Origin: Mesonia maritima
GTDB lineage: Bacteria > Bacteroidota > Bacteroidia > Flavobacteriales > Flavobacteriaceae
Reading direction: 5' to 3'
DNA length: 64,000 bases
NCBI RefSeq assembly: GCF_042433895.1
Contig: NZ_JBHLUA010000012.1
Coordinates: 620,001 to 684,000 of the forward strand
The notes below the pieces were generated by a model, which searched no databases, was not told the origin of the DNA, and saw only the letters and a list, made by a program, of their open reading frames with translations. Made by a program: the position numbers and the translations under genes. Of the stretch, positions 1 to 8,869 are shown piece after piece; within the stretch, counting starts at the first letter, position 1, and every line of letters begins with the position of its first letter.

Positions 1-1
1 A

Positions 2-388
2 AGTTTTGATAAAGTGAATCCCGTAGTTTCCATCGAGCAAATTTTAAGAGCACAAAGCGCGGTTCGCGATGTTTATATGGATGAGAAAATTGAAAAATAT
101 ATTCTCGATATTATTTTCGCCACACGTTATCCAGAAAAATATAAATTAGAAAAATTAAAACCTTTAATTTCGTTTGGTGCTTCTCCTCGTGGAAGTATTA
201 ATTTAGCCACTTCAGCAAAATGTTACGCTTTTATAAAGAGAAGAGGTTACGTAATTCCAGAAGATGTTCGGGCGGTTGTTCTAGATGTGCTTCGTCATAG
301 AATAGGAATTACCTATGAAGCTGAAGCCGAAAATGTCACTTCCGAAGATATTATCGGTAAAATCGTGAATGAAATTGAAGTGCCATAA
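2..388 (+). CDS. MoxR family AAA+ ATPase, C-terminal part (5' end outside window)
   Basis: The reading frame is open at the left edge and runs in from outside the window; the GTG at 14 is an internal Val codon, not a start. What is visible is the C-terminal lid domain of a MoxR-type ATPase, with the usual RxPEKYKL...LISFGASPRGSINL segment around residues 35-65 of the visible part and the following helix RGYVIPEDVRAV. The Walker A and B motifs lie upstream. MoxR ATPases act as chaperone-like activators of von Willebrand factor A (VWA) proteins, and the DUF58, BatA and BatB genes that follow are the expected partners. The family assignment is firm; the role in metal insertion or complex assembly is family knowledge. 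Confidence 0.93.
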   Translation, partial: SFDKVNPVVSIEQILRAQSAVRDVYMDEKIEKYILDIIFATRYPEKYKLEKLKPLISFGASPRGSINLATSAKCYAFIKRRGYVIPEDVRAVVLDVLRHRIGITYEAEAENVTSEDIIGKIVNEIEVP

Positions 389-468
389 AAAATAATTACC
401 TGTAGTGGCAGTAAACAGTCAAAATGAAATCTTTCTGCTAATGTTTTTTGAAAACTGTTTGCAATTAA

Positions 469-1335
469 ATGGATACAAAAGAGTTACTCAAAAAAGTACG
501 TAAAATTGAAATAAAAACCCGTCGCTTAAGCAATCATGTTTTTGGCGGGGAATACCATTCTACCTTTAAAGGTCGCGGAATGACCTTTAGCGAAGTACGC
601 CAATATCAATTTGGAGACGACGTTAGAAGTATCGATTGGAATGTTACCGCGCGTTATAACGAACCTTTTGTAAAAGTTTTTGAAGAAGAACGCGAACTTA
701 CTATGATGTTGGTGGTCGATATTTCAGGTTCAGAATTTTTTGGTACCACGCAAAGTTTTAAAAAAGATATTATTGCTGAAATTTCGGCAACCTTGGCTTT
801 TTCCGCAACTCAAAATAACGATAAAATCGGACTTTTACTCTTTTCAGATAAAGTAGAATTATTTATCCCACCAAAAAAAGGACGCTCACACGTGTTGCGA
901 ATTATTCGGGAATTACTGGAATTTCAGCCCGAAAATAAACAAACCGATTTAACCGCTGCCTTGAAGTTTTTACAGAATATGATGAAGAAAAAAGCGATTG
1001 TCTTTATTCTTTCAGATTTTATGACCGATGAGTATGAAAAAACCCTGAAAATTTTAGGAAATAAACACGACGTCACCGGAATTAGAATTTACGATGAACG
1101 CGAAAAAGAAATGCCAAATGTCGGAATGGTAAATATGAAAGATGCTGAAACCGGCGAAACAATGTTAGTAAATACTTCTTCAAAAAGTGTAAGAAATAAT
1201 TACGCTAAATATTATATTTCTCGAGCGGCGTATTTTAATAACACGTTTAGACTAAGCGGTGCAGGAACCATAAATACGAGTGTTGGAGAAAGTTACGTGA
1301 AAAAATTATTAGGTTATTTTAAACAACGCGGATAA
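469..1335 (+). CDS. DUF58 domain protein (VWA-like, Bat operon)
   Basis: This 288-residue cytosolic protein has the DUF58 signature GDDVRSIDWNVTARYNEP near residue 50 followed by a VWA-like fold beginning LVVDISGS near residue 82, whose DxSGS resembles a MIDAS metal site. It starts 80 bp after the moxR stop and ends 1 bp before the next start, so it is cotranscribed with the Bat genes. DUF58 proteins are constant partners of MoxR ATPases. The biochemical function is not established in the family. Confidence 0.93.
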   Translation: MDTKELLKKVRKIEIKTRRLSNHVFGGEYHSTFKGRGMTFSEVRQYQFGDDVRSIDWNVTARYNEPFVKVFEEERELTMMLVVDISGSEFFGTTQSFKKDIIAEISATLAFSATQNNDKIGLLLFSDKVELFIPPKKGRSHVLRIIRELLEFQPENKQTDLTAALKFLQNMMKKKAIVFILSDFMTDEYEKTLKILGNKHDVTGIRIYDEREKEMPNVGMVNMKDAETGETMLVNTSSKSVRNNYAKYYISRAAYFNNTFRLSGAGTINTSVGESYVKKLLGYFKQRG

Positions 1336-1336
1336 C

Positions 1337-2980
1337 ATGAGAAGAAAAAGCACAAGTTCCATTTTAAAAAGTTGTCGGTTTTATATCGGAATAGTGGTAC
1401 TTTTATTTTTATTCTTTACGCATTCTTCAACTTTTGCTCAACAAGTAAAAGCTTCTATCGATTCCACTTCTATGAAAATAGGAGAGCAGATTTCCTATAA
1501 AATTAATGTTGAAGCCGACTCTACCGATACTGTTTTATTTCCTGAAGGGCAAACGTTTATGCCTTTAGAAATGGTTTCTTCCACAGATGTTGATACGTTA
1601 AGCGTGAAAAAACGCTTTCAATTAGTGAAAGAATATGCGTTAACGCAATTCGATTCTGGTCATTATACCATTCCACGACAGCAAATTTTAATTAATAATT
1701 CTCCCTTTTTTACCGATTCTTTAAAGCTTGAAGTGAGAACCGTTGCGGTTGATACTACTAAACAAGCGCTTTACCCAATAAAACCATCGGTAGAAGTTGA
1801 AAAACCATTTTCAATTCCCTCTTGGGTTTGGTGGCTTTTAGGAGGAATTCTAGTTTTAGCGGCATTAATTTGGTTTATTCTGAAGCAGAAAAAGAAACGA
1901 GAAGAAGCGAAAAAAGAAATTCCGCCGTATGAAAAAGCAATGTTAACCCTAAAAAAATTAGATGAAAGTAACATTTTAGAAAGTGGCGATGTAAAAACAT
2001 ATTATTCCAATTTAACCGATGCTGTACGACGTTATCTTGATAAAAAAATTGATGATCGCGCGTTAGAAAGCACGACAAGCGAATTAATTCTGCTTTTAAA
2101 AGATTTAAAAAATCAGCATAAAATTGAAGTAGAAGAATCGGTAATTACAAATCTTGAATCGATTTTAAAACGAGCCGATTTAGCAAAATTCGCCGGTATA
2201 AAACCTGATAGATTAACAGCGAAAGAAGATCGTAAAGCCGTTCAGCAAGATATTGACGCGTTTAAAACTGCTGTTCCAGAACCTACGGAAGAAGAATTGC
2301 TTCAAAATGAAGCTTATTTAGAAGAAAAACGTAAAAGAAAACGTAAGCGTGTAATTATCGTTTCCATAATTGGAGGTCTTGCTGCAATTGTGTTGGCTTT
2401 AGTCATTTTTGTAGGGGTGAAAGGTTATGAAATGGCAAAAGATCAATTACTCGGAACGCCAACAAAAGAATTATTAAAAGGTGATTGGATAGAAAGTGAA
2501 TATGGAACGCCGCCAATTACGGTTACCACACCAGAAGTTTTAGTTAGAAATAAAGATTCGTTAGCATTTTCAGTAGGACAAGAAAATTTAACTGCTGAAG
2601 TATTTTCTTACGGACCGTTATTTGGAGATTTTCATGTGATGGTTTCAACAACGCCAATTCCACCTCAAGTACAATTCGATTTAAATAAAACGGTTGATGG
2701 AATTCAACAAGAAATGGAGAAAAACGGCGCGCGAAATATTCTTATGAAAGATGAGAAATTCACTACCGTAACCGGAGAAGAAGGCTTAAAAATATTTGGA
2801 AGCGCGGTTTACAAAAATCCAATAACCAAGCAAGATCAAGAAAAAAGTTATGTGATCATTAATTTGGTTGAAAATCAAGGTTTAGAACAAGTTACGGTAA
2901 TTTATAACAAAGGCGATAAATACGCTGAAGAAATAACCGGCAGAATTATTAATTCTATTCAATTTAACAAAGAAAACTAA
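1337..2980 (+). CDS. Bat operon membrane protein (BatD-like N-terminus, DUF4381-like)
   Basis: A 547-residue membrane protein. An N-terminal signal (LLFLFFTHSSTFAQ) is followed by a beta-rich periplasmic domain of about 110 residues that looks like BatD (VKASIDSTSMKIGEQISYKI), a transmembrane helix near residue 165 (WVWWLLGGILVLAALIWFIL), a cytosolic helical stretch (ARRYLDKKIDDRALESTTSEL type) and a second transmembrane segment near residue 340 (VIIVSIIGGLAAIVLALVIF) with a further C-terminal domain. It starts 1 bp after the DUF58 stop and its stop overlaps the batA start (TAATG), indicating translational coupling. Such a protein regularly sits between DUF58 and BatA in Bacteroidetes. Function unknown. 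Confidence 0.85.
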   Translation: MRRKSTSSILKSCRFYIGIVVLLFLFFTHSSTFAQQVKASIDSTSMKIGEQISYKINVEADSTDTVLFPEGQTFMPLEMVSSTDVDTLSVKKRFQLVKEYALTQFDSGHYTIPRQQILINNSPFFTDSLKLEVRTVAVDTTKQALYPIKPSVEVEKPFSIPSWVWWLLGGILVLAALIWFILKQKKKREEAKKEIPPYEKAMLTLKKLDESNILESGDVKTYYSNLTDAVRRYLDKKIDDRALESTTSELILLLKDLKNQHKIEVEESVITNLESILKRADLAKFAGIKPDRLTAKEDRKAVQQDIDAFKTAVPEPTEEELLQNEAYLEEKRKRKRKRVIIVSIIGGLAAIVLALVIFVGVKGYEMAKDQLLGTPTKELLKGDWIESEYGTPPITVTTPEVLVRNKDSLAFSVGQENLTAEVFSYGPLFGDFHVMVSTTPIPPQVQFDLNKTVDGIQQEMEKNGARNILMKDEKFTTVTGEEGLKIFGSAVYKNPITKQDQEKSYVIINLVENQGLEQVTVIYNKGDKYAEEITGRIINSIQFNKEN

Positions 2981-3990
2981 TGTTCGATTTTAGCAACATA
3001 ACATTTGAAAATCCACAATGGTTTTGGTTGTTTTTATTACTTCCGCTTTTGCTTGTCTGGTATTTTTTTAAAAGGAAAAAGCAAAGTCCGGAAGTAAGCA
3101 TTTCAAGTTTAAAAGGCTTCAAAATTAAACAAGGAATTCTACCTAAATTAAAACCACTTTTATTTGTAGTTCGTTTAATCGCACTTTCATTTTTAATTGT
3201 GGCAATGGCAAGACCCCAAACCGTAGATGTTTCTACAAAAACCAATAAAACGCAAGGAATCGACATTGTTATGGCAATCGATGTTTCGGCGAGTATGTTG
3301 GCAAAAGATTTAGAACCAAATCGGTTAGAAGCGTTAAAAGAGGTCGCTTCAGAATTTATTAAAGATCGTCCAAATGATCGTTTCGGCTTGGTTTTATTCG
3401 CCGGAGAAAGTTATACCAAAACCCCAATAACAAGCGATAAATCCATTATTCTAAACGCGTTAAATGATGTTGAATTCAACAATATTATGGAAAGCGGAAC
3501 CGCAATCGGTATGGGTTTAGCTACTTCTGTAAATAGATTAAAAGACAGCAAAGCAAAAAGTAAAGTAATTATTTTGCTAACAGACGGCGTAAATAATGCA
3601 GGAACTATCGATCCGCAAATTGCAATGGATTTAGCGATGGAATACGATATAAAATCTTACACGATCGGTTTAGGAACTAACGGAGTTGCGCTAAGTCCTG
3701 TAGCAATAACACCTTCTGGAAATTTTCGCTACGGAAGAATTCAAGTAGAAATTGATGAAGAATTACTTAAACAAATAGCCTCGCGTACCGGCGGAAAATA
3801 TTTTCGAGCTACCGATAAAAATAAATTAGAAGCTATTTATGAAGAAATCAATAAACTTGAAAAAACCGAAATAGAAGAATTTAAATATTACAACTATCAA
3901 GAAAAATACAAACCCTTAGCAATTTTAGCCGGATTATTACTCTTGATAGAAATTACATTGCGTTACACAATTTTTAGAAGTTTTGTATAA
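2980..3990 (+). CDS. batA: BatA, VWA domain membrane protein
   Basis: 336 residues: an N-terminal aerotolerance-regulator membrane segment (WFWLFLLLPLLLVWYFF), a second helix near residue 65, a VWA domain starting IDIVMAIDVSASMLAKD near residue 91 with an intact MIDAS DxSxS, the second metal loop at SGTAIGMGL and the third at LLTDGVNNAG, then a C-terminal helix (LAILAGLLLLIEITL). The start overlaps the previous stop as TAATG; the next gene starts directly after its stop. BatA is the first of the Bat proteins linked to oxygen tolerance in Bacteroides fragilis; no molecular role is proven. Confidence 0.95.
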   Translation: MFDFSNITFENPQWFWLFLLLPLLLVWYFFKRKKQSPEVSISSLKGFKIKQGILPKLKPLLFVVRLIALSFLIVAMARPQTVDVSTKTNKTQGIDIVMAIDVSASMLAKDLEPNRLEALKEVASEFIKDRPNDRFGLVLFAGESYTKTPITSDKSIILNALNDVEFNNIMESGTAIGMGLATSVNRLKDSKAKSKVIILLTDGVNNAGTIDPQIAMDLAMEYDIKSYTIGLGTNGVALSPVAITPSGNFRYGRIQVEIDEELLKQIASRTGGKYFRATDKNKLEAIYEEINKLEKTEIEEFKYYNYQEKYKPLAILAGLLLLIEITLRYTIFRSFV

Positions 3991-5040
3991 ATGCTAGTAC
4001 TCGAAGAAAAAATATATTTTTGGCTATTCATCATCATTCCGCTAATCATTTTGATTTTCGTAGGAATGTTGTTATGGAAAAAAAGAGCTCAGCAAAAATT
4101 TGCAGAACCCGATTTGCTAGCAAAACTTAGTCCTAATAAATCTACTTTTAAAGCTTGGGTAAAACTCATTTTACTACTCTTAGGTTTTAGCTGTTTAATT
4201 ATGGCGTTGGTAAATCCTAAAATCGGTTCAAAAATGGAAACCGTAAAACGTTCCGGAGTCGATATTGTTTTTGCGATGGACGTTTCAAAAAGTATGCTGG
4301 CTGAAGATATAGCGCCAAACCGATTAGAAAAATCGAAACAATTAGTTACCCAAATCATCAACAATTTGGCAAGCGATAGAATCGGGATAATTGCTTACGC
4401 AGGAAGCGCTTTTCCGCAGTTACCCATTACTACAGATTACGGTTCTGCCAAATTATTTTTGCAAAGTATGAATACCGATATGGTTTCCAGTCAAGGAACC
4501 GCGATAAACGAAGCTATAGAACTCGCAAAAACCTATTATAATGACGATTCGCAAACCAATCGCATATTATTTTTAATTAGTGATGGTGAAGACCACGGCG
4601 GAAATCTCGAAGATATTGCTGAAGAAGCTGCCGATAACGGAATTAGAATTTTTACGATTGGCGTAGGTTTAGAAAAAGGAGGTCCAATTCCTATAAAACG
4701 AAATGGTGTTACCCAGCAATATAAAAAAGACAATAATGGCGAAACGGTTATCACTAAACTGAATAAAGAAACCCTAAAAGAAATTGCCGAAGAAACCGAT
4801 GGCGAATATATCGATGGCAGCAATACAAAACAGGTGACCGAAAAAGTGACAGAAATACTGCAAAACATCGAAAAAGCAGACTTCGAAACCAAGCAATTTG
4901 CCGATTATAAAGATCAATTTCAATGGTTTTTAGGGTTTGGCATACTTTTTATTGTATTAGAAGTGTTCTTATTAGAGCGAAAAACCTCGTGGGTAAAACG
5001 CTTAAATTTATTCAATGAAAAGAAAGAAGATGACGTTTAA
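3991..5040 (+). CDS. batB: BatB, VWA domain membrane protein
   Basis: 349 residues and paralogous to the preceding BatA: N-terminal helix, second helix near residue 58 (KLILLLLGFSCLIMALV), VWA domain with MIDAS motif FAMDVSKSMLAED near residue 93, SSQGTAINEAI and ISDGEDHGG loops, and a C-terminal helix (WFLGFGILFIVLEVFLL). It begins at the base after the batA stop, with no spacer. The conserved MIDAS residues suggest it still binds a divalent metal and a partner. In this operon order it is expected to form a membrane complex with BatA; that complex is inference. Confidence 0.95.
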   Translation: MLVLEEKIYFWLFIIIPLIILIFVGMLLWKKRAQQKFAEPDLLAKLSPNKSTFKAWVKLILLLLGFSCLIMALVNPKIGSKMETVKRSGVDIVFAMDVSKSMLAEDIAPNRLEKSKQLVTQIINNLASDRIGIIAYAGSAFPQLPITTDYGSAKLFLQSMNTDMVSSQGTAINEAIELAKTYYNDDSQTNRILFLISDGEDHGGNLEDIAEEAADNGIRIFTIGVGLEKGGPIPIKRNGVTQQYKKDNNGETVITKLNKETLKEIAEETDGEYIDGSNTKQVTEKVTEILQNIEKADFETKQFADYKDQFQWFLGFGILFIVLEVFLLERKTSWVKRLNLFNEKKEDDV

Positions 5041-5041
5041 T

Positions 5042-5890
5042 ATGAAGCATTTTTTTCAGAAAATAATAGTAGCGATAATTGTTTGTTCAACATTTCAGCT
5101 TAAAGCACAAGATAACGTTGAAGAAGCCAAGGTTTTTATGGCAGAAGCTGAAGAAGCATTAGCCGAAAATAATTTTCCGAAAGCAGAAGCAAAATACAGA
5201 GAAGCCATTGCGAAAGATAAAGACAATGCAGAGGCTCGTTATAATTTAGGTAATTTGTATTACAATAAAGAAAAATCTGTTTCTGCGGTGCAACGTTTGC
5301 ATCAATCTTCTGTCCTTTCTGAAGACAAAACCCTAAAACATAAAGCCTATCATAATCAAGGAAACGCGTTTATGAAAGAAAAAAAATATGCTTTAGCGGT
5401 AGAAGCTTATAAAAATGCTTTACGAAACGACCCAACCGATGAGGAAACACGCTATAATTTCGCCTTAGCGAAAGAAAAATTGAAAAAAGAACAGCAGCAA
5501 AATAAAGATAATAAAGACGATAAAAACCAAGATCAGAAGAACGATAAGAAGGAGAACGAAGATAAGAATGAAAAAGATGGCGGTGAAAACGAACAAAATA
5601 AAAAAGATAATAAAGACGATCAAAGCCAGAATAAAGACGAGAAGAAAGGAGATCAGAAAAAAGATGAAGGCGATCAACAAAAGAAAGATCAGCAACAGCC
5701 AAAACAAGAAAAAGGCGATGAAAATAATGCTGAAAAAAATCAGCAACAACAACCTGCTGAAGGAAAACTTTCTAAGCAGCAAATTAAAAACCTCTTAGAG
5801 GCGATGGAAAATCAAGAGAAAAAGATTCAAGATAAAATAAACGCCAAAAAAGAAAAAGGACAAAAAAGAACGACTGAAAAAGATTGGTAA
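5042..5890 (+). CDS. batC: BatC, TPR protein with highly charged tail
   Basis: I chose the ATG at 5042, which follows the batB stop by one base and begins a clean signal peptide (MKHFFQKIIVAIIVCSTFQLKAQ); in-frame ATGs at 5015 and 5030 lie inside batB and are possible alternatives. The mature part has about three TPR units (AEAKYREAIAKDKDNAEARY, and AVEAYKNALRNDPTDEETRY). From about residue 150 the protein changes to a low-complexity tail made of K, D, N, Q and E (nucleotides ~5490-5750), ending with a helix (LSKQQIKNLLEAMENQEKKI). BatC is a periplasmic TPR member of the Bat complex. The tail is probably disordered. Confidence 0.92.
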   Translation: MKHFFQKIIVAIIVCSTFQLKAQDNVEEAKVFMAEAEEALAENNFPKAEAKYREAIAKDKDNAEARYNLGNLYYNKEKSVSAVQRLHQSSVLSEDKTLKHKAYHNQGNAFMKEKKYALAVEAYKNALRNDPTDEETRYNFALAKEKLKKEQQQNKDNKDDKNQDQKNDKKENEDKNEKDGGENEQNKKDNKDDQSQNKDEKKGDQKKDEGDQQKKDQQQPKQEKGDENNAEKNQQQQPAEGKLSKQQIKNLLEAMENQEKKIQDKINAKKEKGQKRTTEKDW

Positions 5891-7657
5891 ATGAAAAATA
5901 ACATTCTTGTATTTTTATTAAGTTTTTTTGTCTCCGCAAGTGCCTTAAGCCAAGTTCAGTTTGAAGCCGAACTTAGCCGAACAAAACTTGGTATTAACGA
6001 GCGTCTTCGGGTAGATTTTACGATGAATGAAGATGGGGATAATTTTAATCCGCCAGATTTTAAAAATTTTACCGTCGTTGGCGGTCCAAACCAATCGATA
6101 AGTTATAGTTATTTAAACGGAAAAAAAACCTATCAGAAAAAATATAGTTATTTTCTTCAACCAACTAGTCGCGGAACTTTCACTATCGGGCAAGCCGAAA
6201 TTTTAATTAAAGGCGAGATCTACAAAACTACGCCTTTACAAGTTGAAGTTACCACCGCGGTAGATAAACCAACCGATGGGAATAATTCAGAATTAATAGC
6301 TTCAGATAATATTCATTTAGTTGCTGAAGTTTCAAAATCAAATCCTTATTTAAACGAAGGAATTTTAGTTGAATATAAACTCTATGTAAGTCCGCGAATA
6401 GATGTAAGTGATTGGCGACCCATCGACAGTCCGAAATTTACAGATTTTTGGAATCAAAATATAGATATTGGTCGTTTACAAGTAAAAAACGGAACCTATA
6501 AAGGCGAAGAATATCGGTATGTAACTCTACAAAAAACCGTTTTATATCCACAAAAAACGGGTGAATTAATTATTGAACCGCTTACGCTGAATGTCTCTGT
6601 GCAAGTTCCTTCCGATAGAAGAGATATTTTTGGAAGAAGACTTTCAGAAACCGTGCAGAAAACTATCGCTGCCGATAGCCGAAAAATTCAGGTAAAACCA
6701 CTTCCAACCGAAGGAAAACCAGCAACATTTACCGGCGCGGTAGGAAGTTTTCAATTTTCAGTAAATACCAATAAAACAAGTTTAGATGCTACCGAATCGT
6801 TAGAAGCAACAGTACGCGTTTCGGGTAACGGAAATTTAAAATTGTTTCAACTTCCAAAATTGGAAACGCCCGGTTCGTTAGAAGTTTATGAACCGGAACA
6901 CCTAGAAAATGTAAAAACAAATGCGAACGGAATGTACGGTAGCATTACCGATACGTACACAATTGTTCCACAACTGAAAGGGAAATACCCGATTTCGCCA
7001 GTGGTTTTTTCCTATTTCGATGTAAATTCAGAAAGCTATAAAACCCTTCGTTCAGATGAATTATTAATTAATGTAGAAAACGGTCCTACACAAGTTGCTA
7101 GTGCGAGTTCATCTACAGAAAACGGCGTTGTTAAACAAAATGTACCGACCGAGAAAAAACAGTTTCGCTATTTAAAATTATCGCCAGATTTACAGGAGAA
7201 AAATGAAGTACCATTTTTTAAAAGCGTGTTGTTTTGGGTTTTATTATTAGTTCCGTTTTTAGCAATTCCATTAGCAATTCTCTTCGGAAAAAAACGTGAA
7301 GCACGCGCCAATGATGTTGAAGGTAGAAAACTGAGAAAAGCCGATAAACTTGCTAAAAAATATTTATCTGAAGCGAAGAAAAATTTAGGAGATCAACAAC
7401 GTTTTTACGATTCGTTAGAACGCGCTTTACATAATTATTTAAAAGCAAAACTTTCCATTAAAACCGGAGAGATGAGCAAAGAAAAAATAAAAGATTTATT
7501 AGATAATCGCGGGGCGAGTTCAGAAAATAACTTAGCTTTTATTCAGTTGTTAGAAAGTTGTGAATTTGCACGCTATACCCCGGCATCAAAAACCAGTATG
7601 CAACAAGATTATGACAAAGCCGTTTCAGTAATTGCAGGATTAGATAAGCAAATTTAA
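5891..7657 (+). CDS. batD: BatD, membrane-anchored aerotolerance protein
   Basis: 588 residues. A signal peptide (LLSFFVSASALSQ) precedes a long beta-rich extracytoplasmic region with repeated BatD-type domains (QFEAELSRTKLGINERLRVDF at the N-terminus, a second unit starting GAVGSFQFSVNTNKTSLDA near residue 278), then a transmembrane helix near residue 452 (VLFWVLLLVPFLAIPLAILFG) and a cytosolic helical tail. It starts immediately after the batC stop and is followed 2 bp later by batE. This order, batA to batE, is the classical Bacteroidetes arrangement. The family is firm, its biochemical role unknown. Confidence 0.94.
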   Translation: MKNNILVFLLSFFVSASALSQVQFEAELSRTKLGINERLRVDFTMNEDGDNFNPPDFKNFTVVGGPNQSISYSYLNGKKTYQKKYSYFLQPTSRGTFTIGQAEILIKGEIYKTTPLQVEVTTAVDKPTDGNNSELIASDNIHLVAEVSKSNPYLNEGILVEYKLYVSPRIDVSDWRPIDSPKFTDFWNQNIDIGRLQVKNGTYKGEEYRYVTLQKTVLYPQKTGELIIEPLTLNVSVQVPSDRRDIFGRRLSETVQKTIAADSRKIQVKPLPTEGKPATFTGAVGSFQFSVNTNKTSLDATESLEATVRVSGNGNLKLFQLPKLETPGSLEVYEPEHLENVKTNANGMYGSITDTYTIVPQLKGKYPISPVVFSYFDVNSESYKTLRSDELLINVENGPTQVASASSSTENGVVKQNVPTEKKQFRYLKLSPDLQEKNEVPFFKSVLFWVLLLVPFLAIPLAILFGKKREARANDVEGRKLRKADKLAKKYLSEAKKNLGDQQRFYDSLERALHNYLKAKLSIKTGEMSKEKIKDLLDNRGASSENNLAFIQLLESCEFARYTPASKTSMQQDYDKAVSVIAGLDKQI

Positions 7658-7659
7658 GT

Positions 7660-8412
7660 ATGAAAAATTTAATCTACATTTTTGTATTTTTTTTCTTCGG
7701 AATTATTTCCGCACAAAATGCCGATGCTTTATTTGAAAAAGCTACCGCACAATACAACGATGGAAATTATGACGCTGCAATTTCAAGCTACGAGCAAATT
7801 TTAAAAGAAGAGAAAGTTTCGGCTTCTTTATATTACAATTTGGCAAATGCACATTATAAGCTAAATCATATCGCGCCAAGTATTTATTATTACGAGAAAG
7901 CTTTACAGTTAAACCCGAACGATGCCGATATAAAAAATAATTTGGAGTTTGCCGAAAACATGAAAATCGACGCGATTGAGGAAGTGCCAAAAACCGGATT
8001 GGCAAAAATGGTAAATAATTTAATTTCTACGTATAATTTTAATACGTGGGCGTGGCTTTCTATAGTATTTTCAATAGGTTTTGTGGTACTTTTTCTTGTT
8101 TATTATTTTTCGGTTGCTACTTTAAAAAAGCGAATATTTTTCAGTATAAGTTTAGTGAGTTTAATTTTGTGTATTTGTAGCGTAATTTTTGCATTTCAGC
8201 AATATAAAATTCAGCAAAACAATCAAGCAGGAATAATTTTCCAAGAAGAAGTTAGCGTCCAGAATGAACCAAATGCAAGAGCAGATGAAGCTTTTCAATT
8301 ACATGAAGGTACAAAAGTGAAAATTATAGAAGATTTTAGCGGATATCTAAAAATTGAATTAGCCGACGGAACACAAGGCTGGATTAAAGAAAACGCTTTG
8401 AAAAAGCTTTAG
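7660..8412 (+). CDS. batE: BatE, TPR and SH3 domain protein
   Basis: 250 residues with a signal peptide (IYIFVFFFFGIISAQ), two to three TPRs (AQYNDGNYDAAISSYEQIL; HYKLNHIAPSIYYYEKALQL), two membrane helices near residues 130-180, and a C-terminal bacterial SH3 domain (SVQNEPNARADEAFQLHEG...VKIIEDFSGYLKIELADGTQGWI). The SH3 domain may bind peptidoglycan or partner peptides. It lies 2 bp after batD and closes the Bat operon. Confidence 0.93.
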   Translation: MKNLIYIFVFFFFGIISAQNADALFEKATAQYNDGNYDAAISSYEQILKEEKVSASLYYNLANAHYKLNHIAPSIYYYEKALQLNPNDADIKNNLEFAENMKIDAIEEVPKTGLAKMVNNLISTYNFNTWAWLSIVFSIGFVVLFLVYYFSVATLKKRIFFSISLVSLILCICSVIFAFQQYKIQQNNQAGIIFQEEVSVQNEPNARADEAFQLHEGTKVKIIEDFSGYLKIELADGTQGWIKENALKKL

Positions 8413-8480
8413 CAGATTTGTTGCTTTATTTTTATTTTCCTCCTCATTTTAATTTACTTTTACATTTTAAAGAATTTATT

Positions 8481-8783
8481 TTGAAAAAATTAGCAATATC
8501 TTTTCTTTTATTATTTGTTGCTTTTTTAATTATACCTACAACGGTTACATTAATTAAGCAGAACGTAGATATTTCTTATGTTTTCAATTTTTCTGAAGAA
8601 GAAGAGCACAATTCTAATAGCGACGAAAGTGATACCGCAGAAGGGGTTTGGAAATTGTTTTATGAAGGAGAAAATATTTTTGTTTTTCGTTCCATCTTAA
8701 AAAAGTCATTTATTCCTTTTTATTTTTTCAGCGATGAAATCATTTATTTTGATTTGCTGTTACCGCCTCCAGAACTAGCATAG
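8481..8783 (+). CDS. small membrane-anchored protein of unknown function
   Basis: The open frame begins upstream at 8418, but the sequence before 8481 does not look coding; TTG at 8481 gives a normal start MKKLAISFLLLFVAFLIIP. The 100-residue product has one N-terminal hydrophobic segment, an acidic stretch (SEEEEHNSNSDESD) around residue 40 and a hydrophobic C-terminal half ending in PPPEL. I do not recognise a family. It lies 68 bp after batE and could be the last gene of that transcription unit. Confidence 0.6.
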   Translation: MKKLAISFLLLFVAFLIIPTTVTLIKQNVDISYVFNFSEEEEHNSNSDESDTAEGVWKLFYEGENIFVFRSILKKSFIPFYFFSDEIIYFDLLLPPPELA

Positions 8784-8803
8784 AACTCTTACATTTTTCT
8801 AAA

Positions 8804-8839
8804 ATCAACTTATAACTACTTAAAAAAGTAGGTGTTGAT
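8804..8839 (+). other. imperfect stem-loop upstream of the SulP gene
   Basis: An outer ATCAAC/GTTGAT stem (8804-8809 with 8834-8839) encloses an inner CTACTT-AAAA-AAGTAG hairpin (8816-8831). There is no T-run on either strand, so it is a weak terminator at best. It lies 30 bp before the SulP start and might be a leader structure or mark the boundary with the bat operon. Confidence 0.35.
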
Positions 8840-8869
8840 CTGTTTTCTAAATTTCAAAATAAAGTTTCT

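Noticed and set aside
5370..5798. Long open frames on the opposite strand and in another frame over the batC tail
   Set aside because: They arise from the low-complexity K/D/N/Q coding of batC; the translations are runs of F, I, L or K without domain character.
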